In this document: positions 32,601 to 45,590 of the stretch, piece after piece
Layout of the letters: every line of letters begins with the position of its first letter
How positions within the stretch are numbered: the stretch's first letter is position 1
NCBI GenBank assembly: GCA_016169945.1
Contig: JADLSH010000073.1
Location: forward strand, 806,001 to 870,000
Length of the DNA stretch: 64,000 nt
Source of the DNA: Trachythela sp. YZ-2020
Lineage: Eukaryota > Cnidaria > Anthozoa > Malacalcyonacea > Clavulariidae
Direction of reading: 5' to 3'
Position numbers and translations under genes: made by a program
Notes under the pieces: generated by a model
Told to the model about the DNA's origin: nothing
The model's database searches: none
Seen by the model: only the letters and a program-made list of their open reading frames with translations

Positions 32601-35600
32601 CTATTGGTGCATGTTCTTTAACTATTGTGACTTTTTTCCTGTGGGGTTTTCTCTGGGTACTCAGTTTCCTCTTTTATACACTGAAACCAATAAGAATGGC
32701 CCGTATGCTGGACCTCTAGGACTAGGGAGAACAGATTAGAACTGATAGGGCTATCCAGTGTATTTAAAGTTGGTTTAGGTTTCCTCCTGTAGTAACACCG
32801 GACCCATAAGGAATTGGTCGCACAGTCGTGCTGGTTCAGTAGGGGGACTGTTTGAATTGAAAGATCAGTAACTAATACATAAACTTGATGCATAGACATG
32901 CAACAGTAAAAATAAAGTTAGTTTATTTATTATGTATACCTGCAACGTAATCTTTATCTTGTTTTCATCTCCCATTGCAACACATTTATCATGTTCAAAT
33001 ATTCGCTTGTTTAATTCGCAGTGTGCTTTCTCCAGCTACAAGGAAAGATGTTGACGAGTTAGTTTGGTTAATTTCCCAAGGTTCCAAGCAGTTACGATAA
33101 GCAGTTTTGTGATATTAAATCATTTGTAGACAGTAAGATGGACGAAATTTACCGTGTCCAAAACGAGAATGCAAGATTGTGGTTCAAATGTTTTGTGTAT
33201 CAAGATCTTAGTGATATTTTGAATCAGTATACTCCAAGCTTACTCTCATTTGATAGGCTTTGTCTTCTTTCTCGGCTTCATGTAACTTCTTTTCCAACCT
33301 TAAAACGAAATAGTACTATCTAGTAAATACTATCAATTGAGAAACTGAACGATTGAAAGTGAATCGTACCCGATTGAAGATAATTTTTTTCGAGTGGAAG
33401 AGTAAAATCTTCGAAATTTTTCAGTCATTTTGAAAAGCATTCTTGAAGATTTAATTCACTTAAATATGCTGAAAGCAGGGATTTCAGTCATTGCATGTCT
33501 TTCATAAAACTAGTTGCAAATTTGTAGCCATACGTTTACTACTGTAATGGGATCAAGCACAGGCACAAGTCCGTGAAAAATTTGGGAGAAAAATATAATA
33601 CGTTTAAGGAGATATTGAGGAGTTTCAATCTAAACTAGAGGGTACTCAGAGACTGCATGATACCTCCACCAGCAAATTAAGTCAAATATCGTGCATAAAT
33701 TATACATGCATTAATTACGCATTCAGTTCCGTTCAGCCGGGAAAGCAAGACAAATTTTTGTACGTTTTTCATCCAATTTTCACCCAAATTGAACCAAAAT
33801 TGAGTCCATTTGTCCTTGGCCATTTAGATTCACAAATGTTCGTATTGATATGTTTGATATTTTACCAGTTATCGTACACGGACAAACACACACACAAACA
33901 AACAAGCTCAGGTGAAAACACAACCTCCTCACGGAGCCAAAAAGGGGTTTCTACTCGAGAACATTTCACAGTGCTCTTTGTGCCACAGTCTTCAACTGGT
34001 AGTATAACAGAAACCTGTCACATTCTTGTTTTTGTTGCGCTTGTTCTTCCTTAAGTTTTCGTTCCTTATTTTCTTCAAGTTTCGTCAACAATTCGTCTGT
34101 ATGTTCAACATTCCAGGACTTTAGAACTTCTTCTACATCTGCTATTGCCGCTACCTGCAACACACGAAAAATAGAATAATATAGAAAGGCGGACTAAAAG
34201 CATATACACTTTGGTAGTTTGAAGCAAGCCTTGCGAAAACTAATTGTTATTCAAGTATATTTTGTGTATTTAAATATAATTGTGGCTATAAAATGGATGA
34301 TTGAAAGTTGAACACTTTGATATGCGTATTTTACATCTTACAACCCCAGTTACATGTTATGGGCTTAATGTTTTCCTTGACAAATTCTATTTTCTTTTGT
34401 GTATGACAAAAACGTGACAAGTTTTCCTCGACAAGGAGCCTTCTTTAAAAACTAGTAATCCCAGACATCGAGAAAACTTGTTTGCCGTACATACGGACAA
34501 ACAGACTCATCAAGGAACTTGTCAAGGACAAGGAAAACGTGCTGGTCTGTACTGGGGCTTAAATGGTTGACCTCAAATTTACTTCCGACTCAGAACGCGT
34601 CATTTGTATGTGCAGTTAAAACCTCGAACCAAATTTATATTGAAAGTATTTAGCTTATATAACTTATATATACCTGTACGGGTGAAGTTCCATCGTTTGC
34701 GTGTAGTCGAGGATCTGCACCATTTTCCAATAACACCTAAAAATTATTCATATTTATCATTATTATAAAAATAATTTTCATGAAGAAAAATAATTTTTCG
34801 AGGCGTCTATTAGAGAGGATCGCTTGCTAGGGAGGGACGATTGGTGGGCATTTATCGCGGGATATCAACAACAGTGTATCAGAGTGTAATATTCAAGATT
34901 TTGGGCCCCTCGATCGATAGAACATTTCGAACAAGAATGGAACTGCCGAGCGAAAATTATGTACATACTTTAAGACCTGACCGGGAACAGCTGCGATAAT
35001 GCAACTATGGGTCCTCGGACACGAATCGAACGTTCAGCCCTGCAATTCCGTTGTAGCGTTCTGACAACTGAGCTACACCGCTGTCGTCTGTGTTACAGTG
35101 TGGGAATTATTTCTGTACTAACACACTGTATCAGAGCGTTGCAGTGTTATAGAGGGTATCAAGAAAATATACAGACATGGACAATGATGTTTTCCACAAA
35201 CACAAAATAATTGATGGCTTAAACAAAAGTTCCTTGAGATTTTGAATGGCTAATTAACTGAATTGTCTTTGCGGATAGCAAATGCAAAATAAACATGCAT
35301 GGCGTTTCTATAAACAAGCGCTTAATACTAATGACGCGTGCTCGCATAACTGCGTATGATGAGTTATACTAATTTGGTCTCACAAGCATTAACCCAAATT
35401 TTCCTTCATATATTGGGGTAAAGTGGGGACGGACAGACCGACATATCCTTTCATTGAGACGCGAGCACGCGTCCGCAAAAAGAATCAATTTGTTTATATA
35501 CCTGTACTGCTTGTAAATGTCCAGCAAAGGCAGCTCTCCACAGCGGTGTACGTTCGTAACGTCCTCTAGAATTGATCTCAGCCCCCTTGTGAAGTAACAG

Positions 35601-38600
35601 TTGTATAGTATTCACATGTCCTCCGGCTGAGGCCTCAGATAGCGGGGTGTTACCGTTCGCGTCCTCACAATCTGCCAGATATAACTGATGTTTCTGTATG
35701 TGTAATTCTCTGACTTCTTCTGAAATGTTGCCTTGCTTCTTATCATTCGCTAAAGCCTTAGAAAGATAAACGGCAAAAAACTTTAGCCTTAATTATACTA
35801 GAGACGGCTAGTCCGTCTGCACGAATCAGATAGTTCGTCTTATAATTCATCTGTGCATACATGCGGCAAATAGAACCATTATCCGTCAAGAGGACTAATT
35901 TGTTCCAGAACCATTGGCGCATAAATCACGCTCATCTACCGGCTATAGTTCGTCTGGATAGTTTGTCGTCCTGCGTTTACACTAAGACGTTAGATGGGTC
36001 CCAAGTATAAATCAGGCCACTTTCGTAGTGCGGTAAAATAGACCTTCGGACCGTCTTATAAGCGTGTTTGTACTGACCTATTTTGTCTTGATTGTAAGCT
36101 ATATATTACAGGCCACGAGGTAAGCTAAAGTCTTATATTTAACAATTTAACTATTCGGTGATTATTTCTCAACATTCGCAAAGTCAATGACATTATCCGA
36201 GATTAATATTAGTCATAGATATCTTATATACACTAGATAGTGCATCTAATTATTCCGCAAGTCAAAAATTGAAGCTGTGACTGCATGCAGTCTCAGGTCG
36301 TTCCCATGAAATGACAAGATTCGTATATTTTTTTATTTCTTAAACAGCGAACTTAAACATTCGGTTAAACCTATCCCAAATACAGTTTTAAACTATTCAA
36401 ATCATGAAAGTTATTGGTGTCTTTTAAGTGTTTATTAGCGAGTGGGAACGAGAAATATGGCCGCCATGAAACCGCTGAAATATTCCTGGCTTCAATTTTA
36501 CTAAAAGAGATGCGCTATCTAGTGTATATAAGATATCTATGATATTAGTACATAGGCATAATCTGAACCAAAGGCGAATAGTTGCTTCATGGAGATTAGT
36601 ACAAATTTATTACCAACTTAATTAATTCAATACCAAATTAACAAAAACACCAAGAATATTAGTTCACCTCATTCAACACAGTATTTATTTCATCATCATC
36701 TCCATCAAATGCGGCTTCCAACAAACGTTTCTTCCATTTCATTTCTTGAGCTTTCTTCTTTCTTTCCTCTTGCTCTTTCTGTCGCGCTTTTTCCTCCTCT
36801 TCTCGCTCTCGCTCAACCATTTGTAGCCACGCCTCGAGAAAAACGAAGAATTACCGCAAATATCGTGAACAAAAGTACAAAAACGATGAATTTCTTCTGA
36901 TTATGAAGTTTGCCAATGGGCCCTATGCACTCACTTAGCATAACAAGAGTGCCATCCAGACGCGATCCAGTGATCCGGACGTTAATTGCATTATTTGGAA
37001 ATCCCACTGTTCTCCACTCCACTTGATTTCCAGCATTTTCAGAGACAACTTTTTTAAATATATCCCATCTAGACGGACTGATGAGCTTTCAGTATACTAA
37101 GCAAGGTTTTGTTGCGGGAATGTTGAAACACTCTTCTAAACACAGTCATTCTCCCCTTTGTTGCTTATATTTTCGACAAAACGGACCTTTACTGGGGGAA
37201 GGGGAGGGGCAAAAGAAACGCAACATGTCTAACCTGTAAACTTCAGGATTTAATTGTGTATTGCCGGACTTGGCCGTAAACAAAGCTTGTTTAAAATGTC
37301 TTATAATTAAAAAATAGTAAACATTTTCCGTGTTTCTATACCGTTTTAGTAGAATCATACTAGTATACTATTGCAAATGCTGTAATTTGATTGGCTACGC
37401 TACTCGCTATCTAATTGTCGATAGATAGCGAGTAGGGAAACAGCCATCTCCTCGGAGCGATTTTTTACGAATTTATTTCAATAAATTATGAAAAACGTTT
37501 TGAAATACTGTTTTCTTGCTGGTTTCTACTATTAAAACAATTAGATTATTCGCTCTCGATTTCTATGAGATGATAGTTCATTCGGGCTTCGCCCTCATCA
37601 ACTATCACCTCATAGAAATCTCGAGCTCATAATCTAATTATTAAATAGAAACACGCTTCTCGACCAATCAGCACGCGCGTACTATAAATGTTGTATTATA
37701 ATTCTATTTTATAACCTATTATAAATTTATAATAGCGTTTCGTACGTGGAATCGTGGATCGTAGTGACTTCCTTGCAGTGTGCAATAACTTATTTCAGTG
37801 ACATATCACACGTTGTCAAAAATGCAAAAACTTAGCCCTTTAGTACGCAGTATGCTGGCTGTATCTCAATAGTGACCTTCAATGTCGTTTACATGATCTA
37901 GGTCGGAAAACAGGGCGTATATTTGGGCACGTGCACCAGTATATATTGCAGACTGCAATATTTCCGTAACTTACGATTTTTGAAGCCTATAGGTGGGTTT
38001 CACTAAGCATTATGATGCAGCAAATGGCGGTCAACCTGCAGTTATCAAAGTGAGAAAATAATTATAATTCTTTTCATTATACGTAGTAGTCTTGTATTTG
38101 AAGGCAAATATATAGAATTGAGAGGTGTAGTTTAATTTTCTTGCTCCTATAAGTGTCAACATTTCTGAAGTTGACCACCATCTGCTGTCTTGTAACACGT
38201 GGTGAAACCCACCAATTAAGGGGCCGTTCAACAATTTTTGGGCTCTTTTTAGCCCCCACTGTTATCACTTGTCATCAGCCAACCTACCCCCCATATTGAT
38301 TATGTAACTTTCATCTAACACGCCCCCCCCCCCGTTTCCTAGAATCAAAAATTAGGAAGGATTCATTATATGAATTATTATGCTGAAAACTTCAAACCAA
38401 TCACATTTTAACTTAAAGCTTGAAACCTATACTTTTTAAAATATTAAGTGGTACTATCAATTGTGATTACTAGAAATAAAATGTTTTCATAGTTTGTTGT
38501 TTTTATGCTGATATAAAGTAATTATCATGAGTAATAGTGACTGTAAAATCTGACTCGTAGTTGATGAATTTATCGATTTGTTCCTGTCTATTGATTACAT

Positions 38601-40263
38601 AATCTTCACCAATAACCCCTATGTAATCAACTGTCATCGAATTAGGACCCCCCCCCCCCATCTCCCTTCGATGATGATGTAATTGTTGAATGGGCCCTAA
38701 GAATAATTAATACAAATTACCTCTTTTTCAAACTTCACCATAAGTTCTTCATAATCTTGTTTCTCTTTCTTCAACTTATGAAGTTTCTTTCTCGCAAGAT
38801 ATTTTCTTGCCGCTGTTTGAATAATTCTTGCCTGGTCATCTTCTTTGCTCCATTTTTTCTCCTGCAGTTACTGTGTGATTACTGTCTTATTCATGGCCCA
38901 GCTTACACCATAAATCCTCTATTAAGCTCTTCAGAGGGCATAATCTATTTCATGCACAATTGCGAGATGGGTGGGGGCTTAAATAGAGAGGGGAGCTTAA
39001 TAAGGGGGGGGGGGGCATTTTAACATAGCAAATAGATAGATCTAATCAGTACAAATGTGTTCCTTTGTTGTGAAAGAGGACTGGGAGGGTGGGGCTAAAT
39101 AGAGGGAGGGCTTTATAGACAGGGGAAGCTTAATAGAGGAGGGGGGGGGGGCTTAATGAATTTCTTCTGTCCAAATGGAAAGAGTTAGCCTGGCTGCCCC
39201 ATTTAGCAAGACAGCCCACTAAGCAAGAGCTTGGCAGTTGAAATAAGAATTTTCAGGTTGCCGGTGTCCCAGGAAATATGGTGCCTCCCATATAAACATG
39301 TCCCCCTGGGCCATAGTTCCTAGGAAATTTGCCTGGGGAGCATATATCCTAGAAAATTTGGTCCAAGGGTAGGGGGGATGTATTGTTACACCAGGATAAA
39401 ACTACAAAGCTATGAGCCGGTGTGCTATAATTATCAAAAGTGGGACAACATTTTCTTGCATAAACTTAAATCAAGATTCATCTCCCCTAACAGGTGATTA
39501 GGGTGTATACAATTACTCCTCCCTGCAGGATAGGGGAAGAAAGTAGCCCTTTCAAAATTGGGGGTTGGGGGAAAAAGTAACCCCGCTTGTAACTATATAC
39601 ACCCCTGCAGGTGAATCCTGTCATATGGAATCAGCTGCATATAAACAGTCCCAGTCAACAAAATTTAGCTTGTCTGATAATTTTTCTGTGTATAATTGTG
39701 GTAAACAGATCATCCGTTGAGACAAACAATTTGGGTAGGTAAATGTCTACTCTGTTACAGAACTTGCATGCATATTTTGTCTTAACCAATATTCTGTCTA
39801 TATATGCAGTAATGCAGTATAAATACACAAACTGTCAGGAAAATACAGGCATGATTTGTTCCCAGAACCAATTTGTGTACAGATCGCGCTATTCTTGATG
39901 ATTAATAGTACTTTAATTATGCTGGTACCATATCAAACCCTCGTATTACCATGGCAACAAAAGTAAACAGCTCATATTGTATTGAAATATTGAGCAAATA
40001 TCAAAGCCAAATACACTTTCGTTTTGTTTCACACACATTGAATATTCAATAGAAAATACCTCTGTTTTGCATGACTTTGCTTTCCCGCTAGCCTTGCTGC
40101 TAGATGCCCCGGCAACGGGTTTTGCACCCTTGGTGGGACCCTTCGTGGCCCCCTTGCCCGTCGAACGAGACTTCGTCGGCGAAACTGACTTTATATTAGA
40201 GACAGCTTTTGCTGTGGCCTTTTTAGGCGCTTTCGAAGAAGGAGCAGCCTTTTTTGGAGGCAT
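29612..40263 (-). CDS. IQANK1: IQ motif and ankyrin repeat protein (IQANK1-like), 14 exons
   Basis: Exons 5'-3': 40263-40060, 38861-38721, 36832-36668, 35756-35502, 34736-34674, 34154-34015, 33298-33244, 33035-32940, 32557-32483, 32185-32137, 31702-31603, 31268-31134, 30895-30767, 29786-29612. All junctions are GT-AG and keep one phase: 1,782 nt, 593 aa. Order: Lys/Ala/Ser-rich N-terminus (1-68); IQ motif in ARIIQTAARKYLARKKL (79-95), a calmodulin-binding type; charged coil (116-170); ankyrin repeats around 202-276 (NGNTPLSEASAGGHVNTIQLL, YERTPLWRAAFAGHL, VLLENGADPRLHANDG); long coiled coil to about 415; and a C-terminus with WPLVIESSSQTSTFLRYRD, FGKPLVLDMMAVDMFE and FKFIILTQLWNPGEDL, resembling the dynein heavy-chain D5/D6 region. 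Order and length fit vertebrate IQANK1, whose function is poorly known; a microtubule or ciliary link is inference. Divergent neighbour: XK-related gene. Confidence 0.88.
34915..35080 (-). repeat. tRNA-derived SINE in an IQANK1 intron
   Basis: Minus orientation, same strand as the gene, in the intron between exons 4 and 5. The body (AGACCTGACCGGGAACAGCTG) is preserved and the tRNA head is diverged (AACTGAGCTACACC). Confidence 0.65.
37539..37639. repeat. Foldback inside a GTTTCTATA repeat copy
   Basis: AATTAGATTATTCGCTCTCG pairs with CGAGCTCATAATCTAATT, and inner arms AGATTTCTATGAG(A/G)TGATAGTT also pair around a GGGCTTCGCCC loop. The larger unit (about 37329-37665) begins CCGTGTTTCTATA and ends TAGAAACACGCTTCTCGACC, the same words found joined directly at 5022-5060. 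Confidence 0.7.
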
Positions 40264-40681
40264 TCTGACCTTGACTTGTCAAATATTTATAGCTTTGATT
40301 TTGCATTCCATAATGTAATATCGTCTGGGGACCATATCCGTTACTTTTGGCACGGCATTATACGGTTTTCAGGCGACAATTTTACGATTGTAAATTCAGA
40401 ATTTTAACGTGTTTTTCTAAACTATCACCCGCTATTTTGACTTTAATTAAATTTACTTTTCATCTTATAAAAGCTTTTTATTGTTTTTCAGAGTTTACTA
40501 CTGTATTTTTATATTTCTAAAATATATTATAAGTTATCCTATACAAATACCAAAAACTGTCGCGAAAATTTTCCGTACTTTATTTGACACGAACGATTAC
40601 GAAGGAATGTGCTCAACGAGGCGAGAAAACAAAAACATTCTGTGTGTTTCGCGATGACAGTTCGACTACAACGCTGCTAAA
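40264..40681. promoter_or_regulatory. Candidate bidirectional promoter
   Basis: Only 418 bp separate the ATG of the IQANK1-like gene (minus) from the ATG of the XK-related gene (plus). It must hold both 5' UTRs and start sites. I see no TATA box or CpG-dense stretch that fixes either start. Confidence 0.5.
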
Positions 40682-41046
40682 ATGTCTGAAAAATCGTTGG
40701 TAGAGGACTGTAAAGATCCAGACCCTGATTGTAAAGACGGCGGGCCGAATAGGGACCATGTTTCGGCTATAGACCCTTCGTTAAAAGCTGCCTGGTACGA
40801 TTATTTATGGCTAGGCTGCAGTGTAGTCTTCTATATAGGAGACGTTGTGACAGATATGTTGGTGTCTGTGAAATATTTCCGTAATGGTGACTACATTTGG
40901 TTCTCTCTGACGCTATTGTGTGTCTTTGGTGCTTCGTTAGTAATGATGATGTTTTCACTAAAGTGGTATTACGACGATACGGCTGAAATAGTTAACAAAA
41001 CTCAAACCGTTGTTTTGCATGTGCTACAACTTGGCCCGTTGAAAAG
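40682..41046 (+). CDS. XK-related (XKR) protein, first exon
   Basis: The ATG opens 121 codons plus 2 nt, ending at GTTGAAAAG|GTATTATG. After an acidic N-terminus (1-35) come WLGCSVVFYIGDVVTDMLVS (TM1, about 41-63), YFRNGDYIWFSLTL and a second membrane segment (71-92), then FSLKWYYDD. This fits the XK/XKR family opening (TM1 with an Asp, YF..GDYxWF, LFSFRWYxxD); some members are phospholipid scramblases activated during apoptosis. The family has about 8-10 membrane segments, so most of the protein is absent. I found no later exon with the family's RRF or ESAPQL-like motifs before 47.7 kb. The gene may have a very long intron spanning the receptor gene, or be a remnant. Confidence 0.8.
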
Positions 41047-41652
41047 GTATTATGTAATTCATTATTTTTATCTTTAAGCTATTATATTTTATAGAATGAA
41101 ATTAGTATTGATCTATTTTATATAACAAGTATATCGTAGCAAGTATTATGTAGCTAAAGTAATAGATTTTTGCTGTAAACTTGATTTTCAGCAAATAAAT
41201 ACTGTAAATTAAACAGTTATAAAACAGTAATTGCAACAGAATTTTTAAGGTCAAGGTTACTTTTTGACAATTTAATTAAATTGTCAAATTGAAGCTAAGG
41301 CTGATGGCTAAAACCTGAAAACAATTTTATGTGCAGAACTTTTTCATTATTTATAATTCATTATTTCCTTCAGTGGATTATAACAGTCAAACTTTGACAA
41401 AATTTTAATATCTTTGGCCATTTATCTTCGATGCCAGTAGCTTGTGAAGGAAGCAATCTTGATTACCACCAGAAAGTGTATTTTTTCAAATGAGTTTGGT
41501 GAATTGGTGTGTCGAATTGCAGTTGTTCAAATTTTCACTTATTTTGTCAATGAAACAGAAGAATCAATCATCTTTAATTAATGCTAAAATTAAAATAATG
41601 AAATATTTCACATGGTGCAAAAAATACATGTGGGCAGGTTATGGTTAGCTCG

Positions 41653-42361
41653 CAGGGGCGCACATTCCAAAACAGTTTGGGGGGGTGTCCATTGTTCAGG
41701 GACCGACTTTTTATATCTGTTTGACCACATCAAAACATGAAATACAAGGTAATGTAAAAATATGTGTAGTGCCAGGAGTGTAGAAGGGTTGTTAAAAAAT
41801 AGGGTGTCGACTCCCACGAGGCGCCACCATGGTTGGCGCCGACGGGGAAAATTTTGAAAAACTTGAATCTGTAGATCGTCGGAAATGGCATTTTCAGAGT
41901 CTTCTCTACCTCTTTCGTTATAGGCCTTTCATTCATATATATAAGATTTCAAACACTCTAGTTTTGAATTCAATATTTCGCTGCAATTTTCTTTAAATGC
42001 AGTTATTTAAAGAAAACGCCCCCCAACCTTCAACATCATAAAGACCCAATTAGAAATTGCATTTTTACAACTGAGTTGACTTTACTCGAGAATACTGACG
42101 TGGAAATAGAACGCAGAATGTGGCAGAGCAAAAGTTAGGAGGTTTTGCGCAGTCGTGTATGGCTATGTCATCTTACATTTGAGCATATTGCTTTAAGAGG
42201 AAAATATATCTCTGGGTTTTGCAATGTTGATTTCTTTTATTGACAATTTTTGTATCGTTTATTATACGTTTTTTAGACAGGATGTTTCGGACCAACTGGG
42301 ACCGACTTAAGTAGTGTAATTTTATGGGGGGGTGTCACACCCCCCATAATGTGCGCCCCTG
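41653..42361. mobile_element. Non-autonomous hAT element (709 bp)
   Basis: Terminal repeats CAGGGGCGCACATT and AATGTGCGCCCCTG, flanked by the exact 8-bp duplication TTAGCTCG (41645-41652 and 42362-42369). Subterminal GGGGGGGTGTC and GACACCCCCC-like repeats. No transposase frame. The exact duplication argues for a fairly recent insertion. Confidence 0.92.
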
Positions 42362-43063
42362 TTAGCTCGTTCTCGTGGAGTGGATGAATTCGAAACCATA
42401 CAGTCATACTCAAATTTCCATGCTTTTTGCCTTTCAAGTTTGAACATGCAGAATGCATAAATCCGGACAAATTCAAGAACAGCTAATGTACCATATGCAT
42501 CGCTGTGTGAAATAATAGCACGAGATGAATTTGTGTACAGTTCCAAATTTGGCCTGTCCAGGCCTGGTCGTGAGCATTTTTACAGGTTATTAACGTCAGA
42601 TGCGCGATTGCAAAATGCCAATACTTCAAAACGTCAAAACTATGCCAACTTTGCAATGTCGCATTGCCTGCAATGCATGTGGCTAGTAAGTCAAGTGTAA
42701 ATGTTGAGAATCTGTTTGTCCAAAAAATTAGAAGTCGCAAATACCTTGTGATCATGTTACTTTTTCTATGTATGCAACACTTTTCCTTACAACTAAACTA
42801 CCGCACAGCCCTTTCCATTTTCAATCATACTTTTAATTAACCCTCGCTGGTTTTATGGACAATGTAACCAGAAAGCAGCCCTGGTTTTACACTTTTTCTA
42901 ATGTTCAAAGGATTAACTTGTAAAGGGGAGAGTGTTGGGCATTAATAATGGTTCAACCAAAGTATCTGGCCATGTCTCCTATTAACTCATTTAGCCACAA
43001 TGTACTGTACCTTCCTTTATAATAATATTCAAGAAAATAATCAAGTCCATAGTTATAATACCA
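42362..43063. other. No gene seen
   Basis: Frames here are short and on both strands; no domain recognised and no XKR-like exon found. Confidence 0.4.
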
Positions 43064-43187
43064 GGGGCCGGTTGTATAAAAGTCTTAACTACATTTTAAC
43101 TACCCGTTTTGTAGTTAAATAGTAGTTAACTGTAAAATTCGCACTAACTATAGTTAACTTTCACTACTTTTTTATACAACCGGCCCC
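43064..43187. mobile_element. MITE with GGGGCCGGTTGTATAAAA ends
   Basis: A 124-bp element whose ends GGGGCCGGTTGTATAAAA and TTTTATACAACCGGCCCC are inverted repeats; the interior is built from TAGTTAACT-type words. Confidence 0.85.
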
Positions 43188-43585
43188 AGAAATGCAAACT
43201 CTTATCGACCTTACTCTTGTCGACCTTACTCTTGTCGAACCAACTTAAAGCAATTCACTATTCTTTATCAAGGCCCTAAAGTTTGGAATTCACTACCTCC
43301 TTCAATAAAAAGCTCCAACAGTTTGTCTTCATTTAAAAAATCCCTTAATTGTTTTCTATTAATTAAATAAAATTTAATAAAAAAATTCTGCATTTGTCAT
43401 GTCCAATCAGTAAACTATTATTATTAAAATTATTATTAAAATATTATTTATACATATATACACGAGGTGTCCTCGTTTATAAGCCTTTGGCTTCCAGATG
43501 TCACCTCACCACTCGTACATTATTGTATTTTTATTGTAAATTTTGTATTTGTGGAAATAAACTTGATTTGATTTGATTTGATATT
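43188..43585 (+). mobile_element. CR1/L2-like retrotransposon 3' end, third family
   Basis: Near 43267-43370 the frame reads QGPKVWNSLPPSIKSSNSLS then FKKSLN and a stop, a textbook CR1/L2-like C-terminus. AATAAAC and a (GATTT)n tail follow at 43555-43585. It abuts the MITE at 43064-43187. Confidence 0.75.
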
Positions 43586-44009
43586 ATTAGGCATGCACAT
43601 GCTTGCATTTCTATAATCTTGAGGGTACATATGTTTGTCTGTTGGTTGGTCGGTTGTTCCCCACTTTACCCTAAGATATGAATGGAAAATTTGGGTTAAT
43701 GGTTGTGGGATTAGCTTTGGCATTAACCCATTAAGCCACAATGTGCATTTTACACCTGGCATTTTGCTTGTCAACAAGGATAAATTTTAAGCATGAATGG
43801 GTTAAAACATATCTTCACATATTTACATCATAAGGGTCAAATTTAAGGACGTTTTTGTACTGCGCATTATTATTAATATTTATACAGCATTTTTTGTCAG
43901 TATAGAAACTGTTATCAATGAAATAGATGTAAAAGATAGAAATAGAAAATAGAATATTTATTTATTATATATGCTAAAAAACCCTAAAGGCTAAAATGTA
44001 AGTTCAGAG

Positions 44010-44210
44010 TCCTAAAAATGTTAATTTCTAAAAAGGTTCCAACTTTTGTCTTTAAAACTATATAAACTGTCTTCTAAAACAGTTTCCTTTGGTAAAGTGT
44101 TAAAAAGCAAAGCACTTTGGAATTGATACATTTTTCTCCCGTTTTTGCTATTGACTTTTGGCAACCTTAAACACCTTAAGTTCCCCCTTGTATTTTTTGT
44201 CATGATTAAA
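44010..44210 (-). pseudogene. CR1/L2-like RT C-terminal fragment
   Basis: The minus frame 44203-44021 reads LRCLRLPKVNSKNGRKMYQF, then ALLFNTLPKE and YSFKDKSWN, matching the RT C-terminal pattern (basic stretch, FN.LP, FK). Isolated fragment. Confidence 0.6.
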
Positions 44211-45084
44211 AACTTCGAAATAGTTAGTGAAATTGTCAGGGGCTTGATTATGTATTGTTCGGTAAACTTTAACCACTAGTTGCTCCGAGCAGAGTTGTTT
44301 TATCGTTGGCAATTGGTTATCATGGGTTGATATTCCTTATACGATCTTGTATGTCATGTTTTGTAGTTTGAAAGGTTTGATACAAAGAAGTGTAATCTTT
44401 GTTAGCAAACATTCAGGAAATTGTTAATGTTGACTAATTAAAATCACAGCATGTGCCTGAACAGTGGGAAGTTAAAATATTCGTTTTTAAATTCTGAACA
44501 TTCCTTTTATGCGAGGCACTAATGCCAGGTCTCAGAATTACCTGAAAGTCAGATCCTCAAAGTTTTAGGGTTGTCAACAGGTCACAGCAAATTTAATTGC
44601 TCAACACAATGAGCCAATGACAATGTGCATATAGTATATTAAAGCCAGGGGTGTAGTGGAGGGGAAGGGGGGGAGGGCTCAGGGAGGCAGAGACTCCCTT
44701 GTTAAAATCCCATGTCCCCCCCTGTATTTTTGCAGATTTCATGATCTTTTTCGTTCTTTGAAACTGTAGTGTTAAAATGATATTAGTAATGATTTGATCC
44801 TACCATTAGATAATTTATGTGGCTCTAGCATGAATTACCTTCGGAACATGTTGTTGACAGTTTGGCGAAAGCCAATAAATGTTTTTGTGCATGTATAGTA
44901 ATTTGTAATTTTTGTCGGGACCTTTATCTCTGTGGTCAGTCCCAGCCAATGTACTTGTAGGTATTTGAATAAGTTTAATATTTGTTTGGTGCGGCGAATC
45001 TTGTAAAATAAAAATAAAATAAATAAAAATATATATTGGAATTTTCCAAGTTTATCATGTTGTCACCTCCACGCTTTGTCTCCC

Positions 45085-45124
45085 GCCCGTGGCTTTACAA
45101 CCCCCCCCCCCCCCCCCCCCCCTT
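45085..45124. repeat. Poly-C tract
   Basis: A run of more than twenty C residues, one of several poly-C/G tracts in the window. Confidence 0.8.
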
Positions 45125-45240
45125 TGAGAGCCACCTTGTAAGCGTTCCAGGACTACACCACTGATTCTAGGTTTGAAACTCTGTTGTAGTAGATAAGTTT
45201 GTCATAGATTTTCCATTAATTTGAAGATGTAAAGACAAGA

Positions 45241-45288
45241 TTATTGCTTCATCTGCTTTTCTCTTTTGCTCTAAATTGGCATCACCTG
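45241..45288 (-). other. Duplicated exon-like segment, copy 1
   Basis: On the minus strand a CAG acceptor is followed by codons reading GDANLEQKRKADEAI, a charged coiled-coil-like piece. The same segment with three substitutions occurs at 62150-62197. The downstream frame here stays open for about 20 codons. Parent gene not identified. Confidence 0.35.
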
Positions 45289-45360
45289 TAAACTTGTTGG
45301 TTGGCAATTTTCTGCCATCTTCACATAAGAATAGGTTGCCAATCAGTCAGGTATTACCAC

Positions 45361-45590
45361 AGAATAGGAAATGACCAGAAAGGCCACTCAGCAGTGCAAC
45401 GTGACCCCCTATTTTTGTGCAGTTATCTGGCCAGAATAATGGCGGACCAGCCAGTTCAGCGTGTTTATTGGCCAGAAAATGCTATTGACTGGCTAGAATA
45501 ATGGTAATGAACATGCGTAATACGACATGCGCAGCGTCAAAAACTTCAAAGGTGCGGCCTCAAGTGGCCCTTCTAGTCATTTCCTATTCT
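45361..45590. mobile_element. Foldback element related to 28286-28468
   Basis: Ends AGAATAGGAAATGACCAGAA and the matching complement ATTTCCTATTCT, with inner AGGCCACT / AGTGGCCC. The interior includes GGCCAGAATAATGG and TTGGCCAGAAAATGC, shared with the 28.3-kb element. Confidence 0.75.

Noticed and set aside
32618..32899. 93-aa minus-strand frame within the IQANK1-like gene
   Set aside because: It lies in an intron between exons 8 and 9 and has no phase-compatible splice sites.
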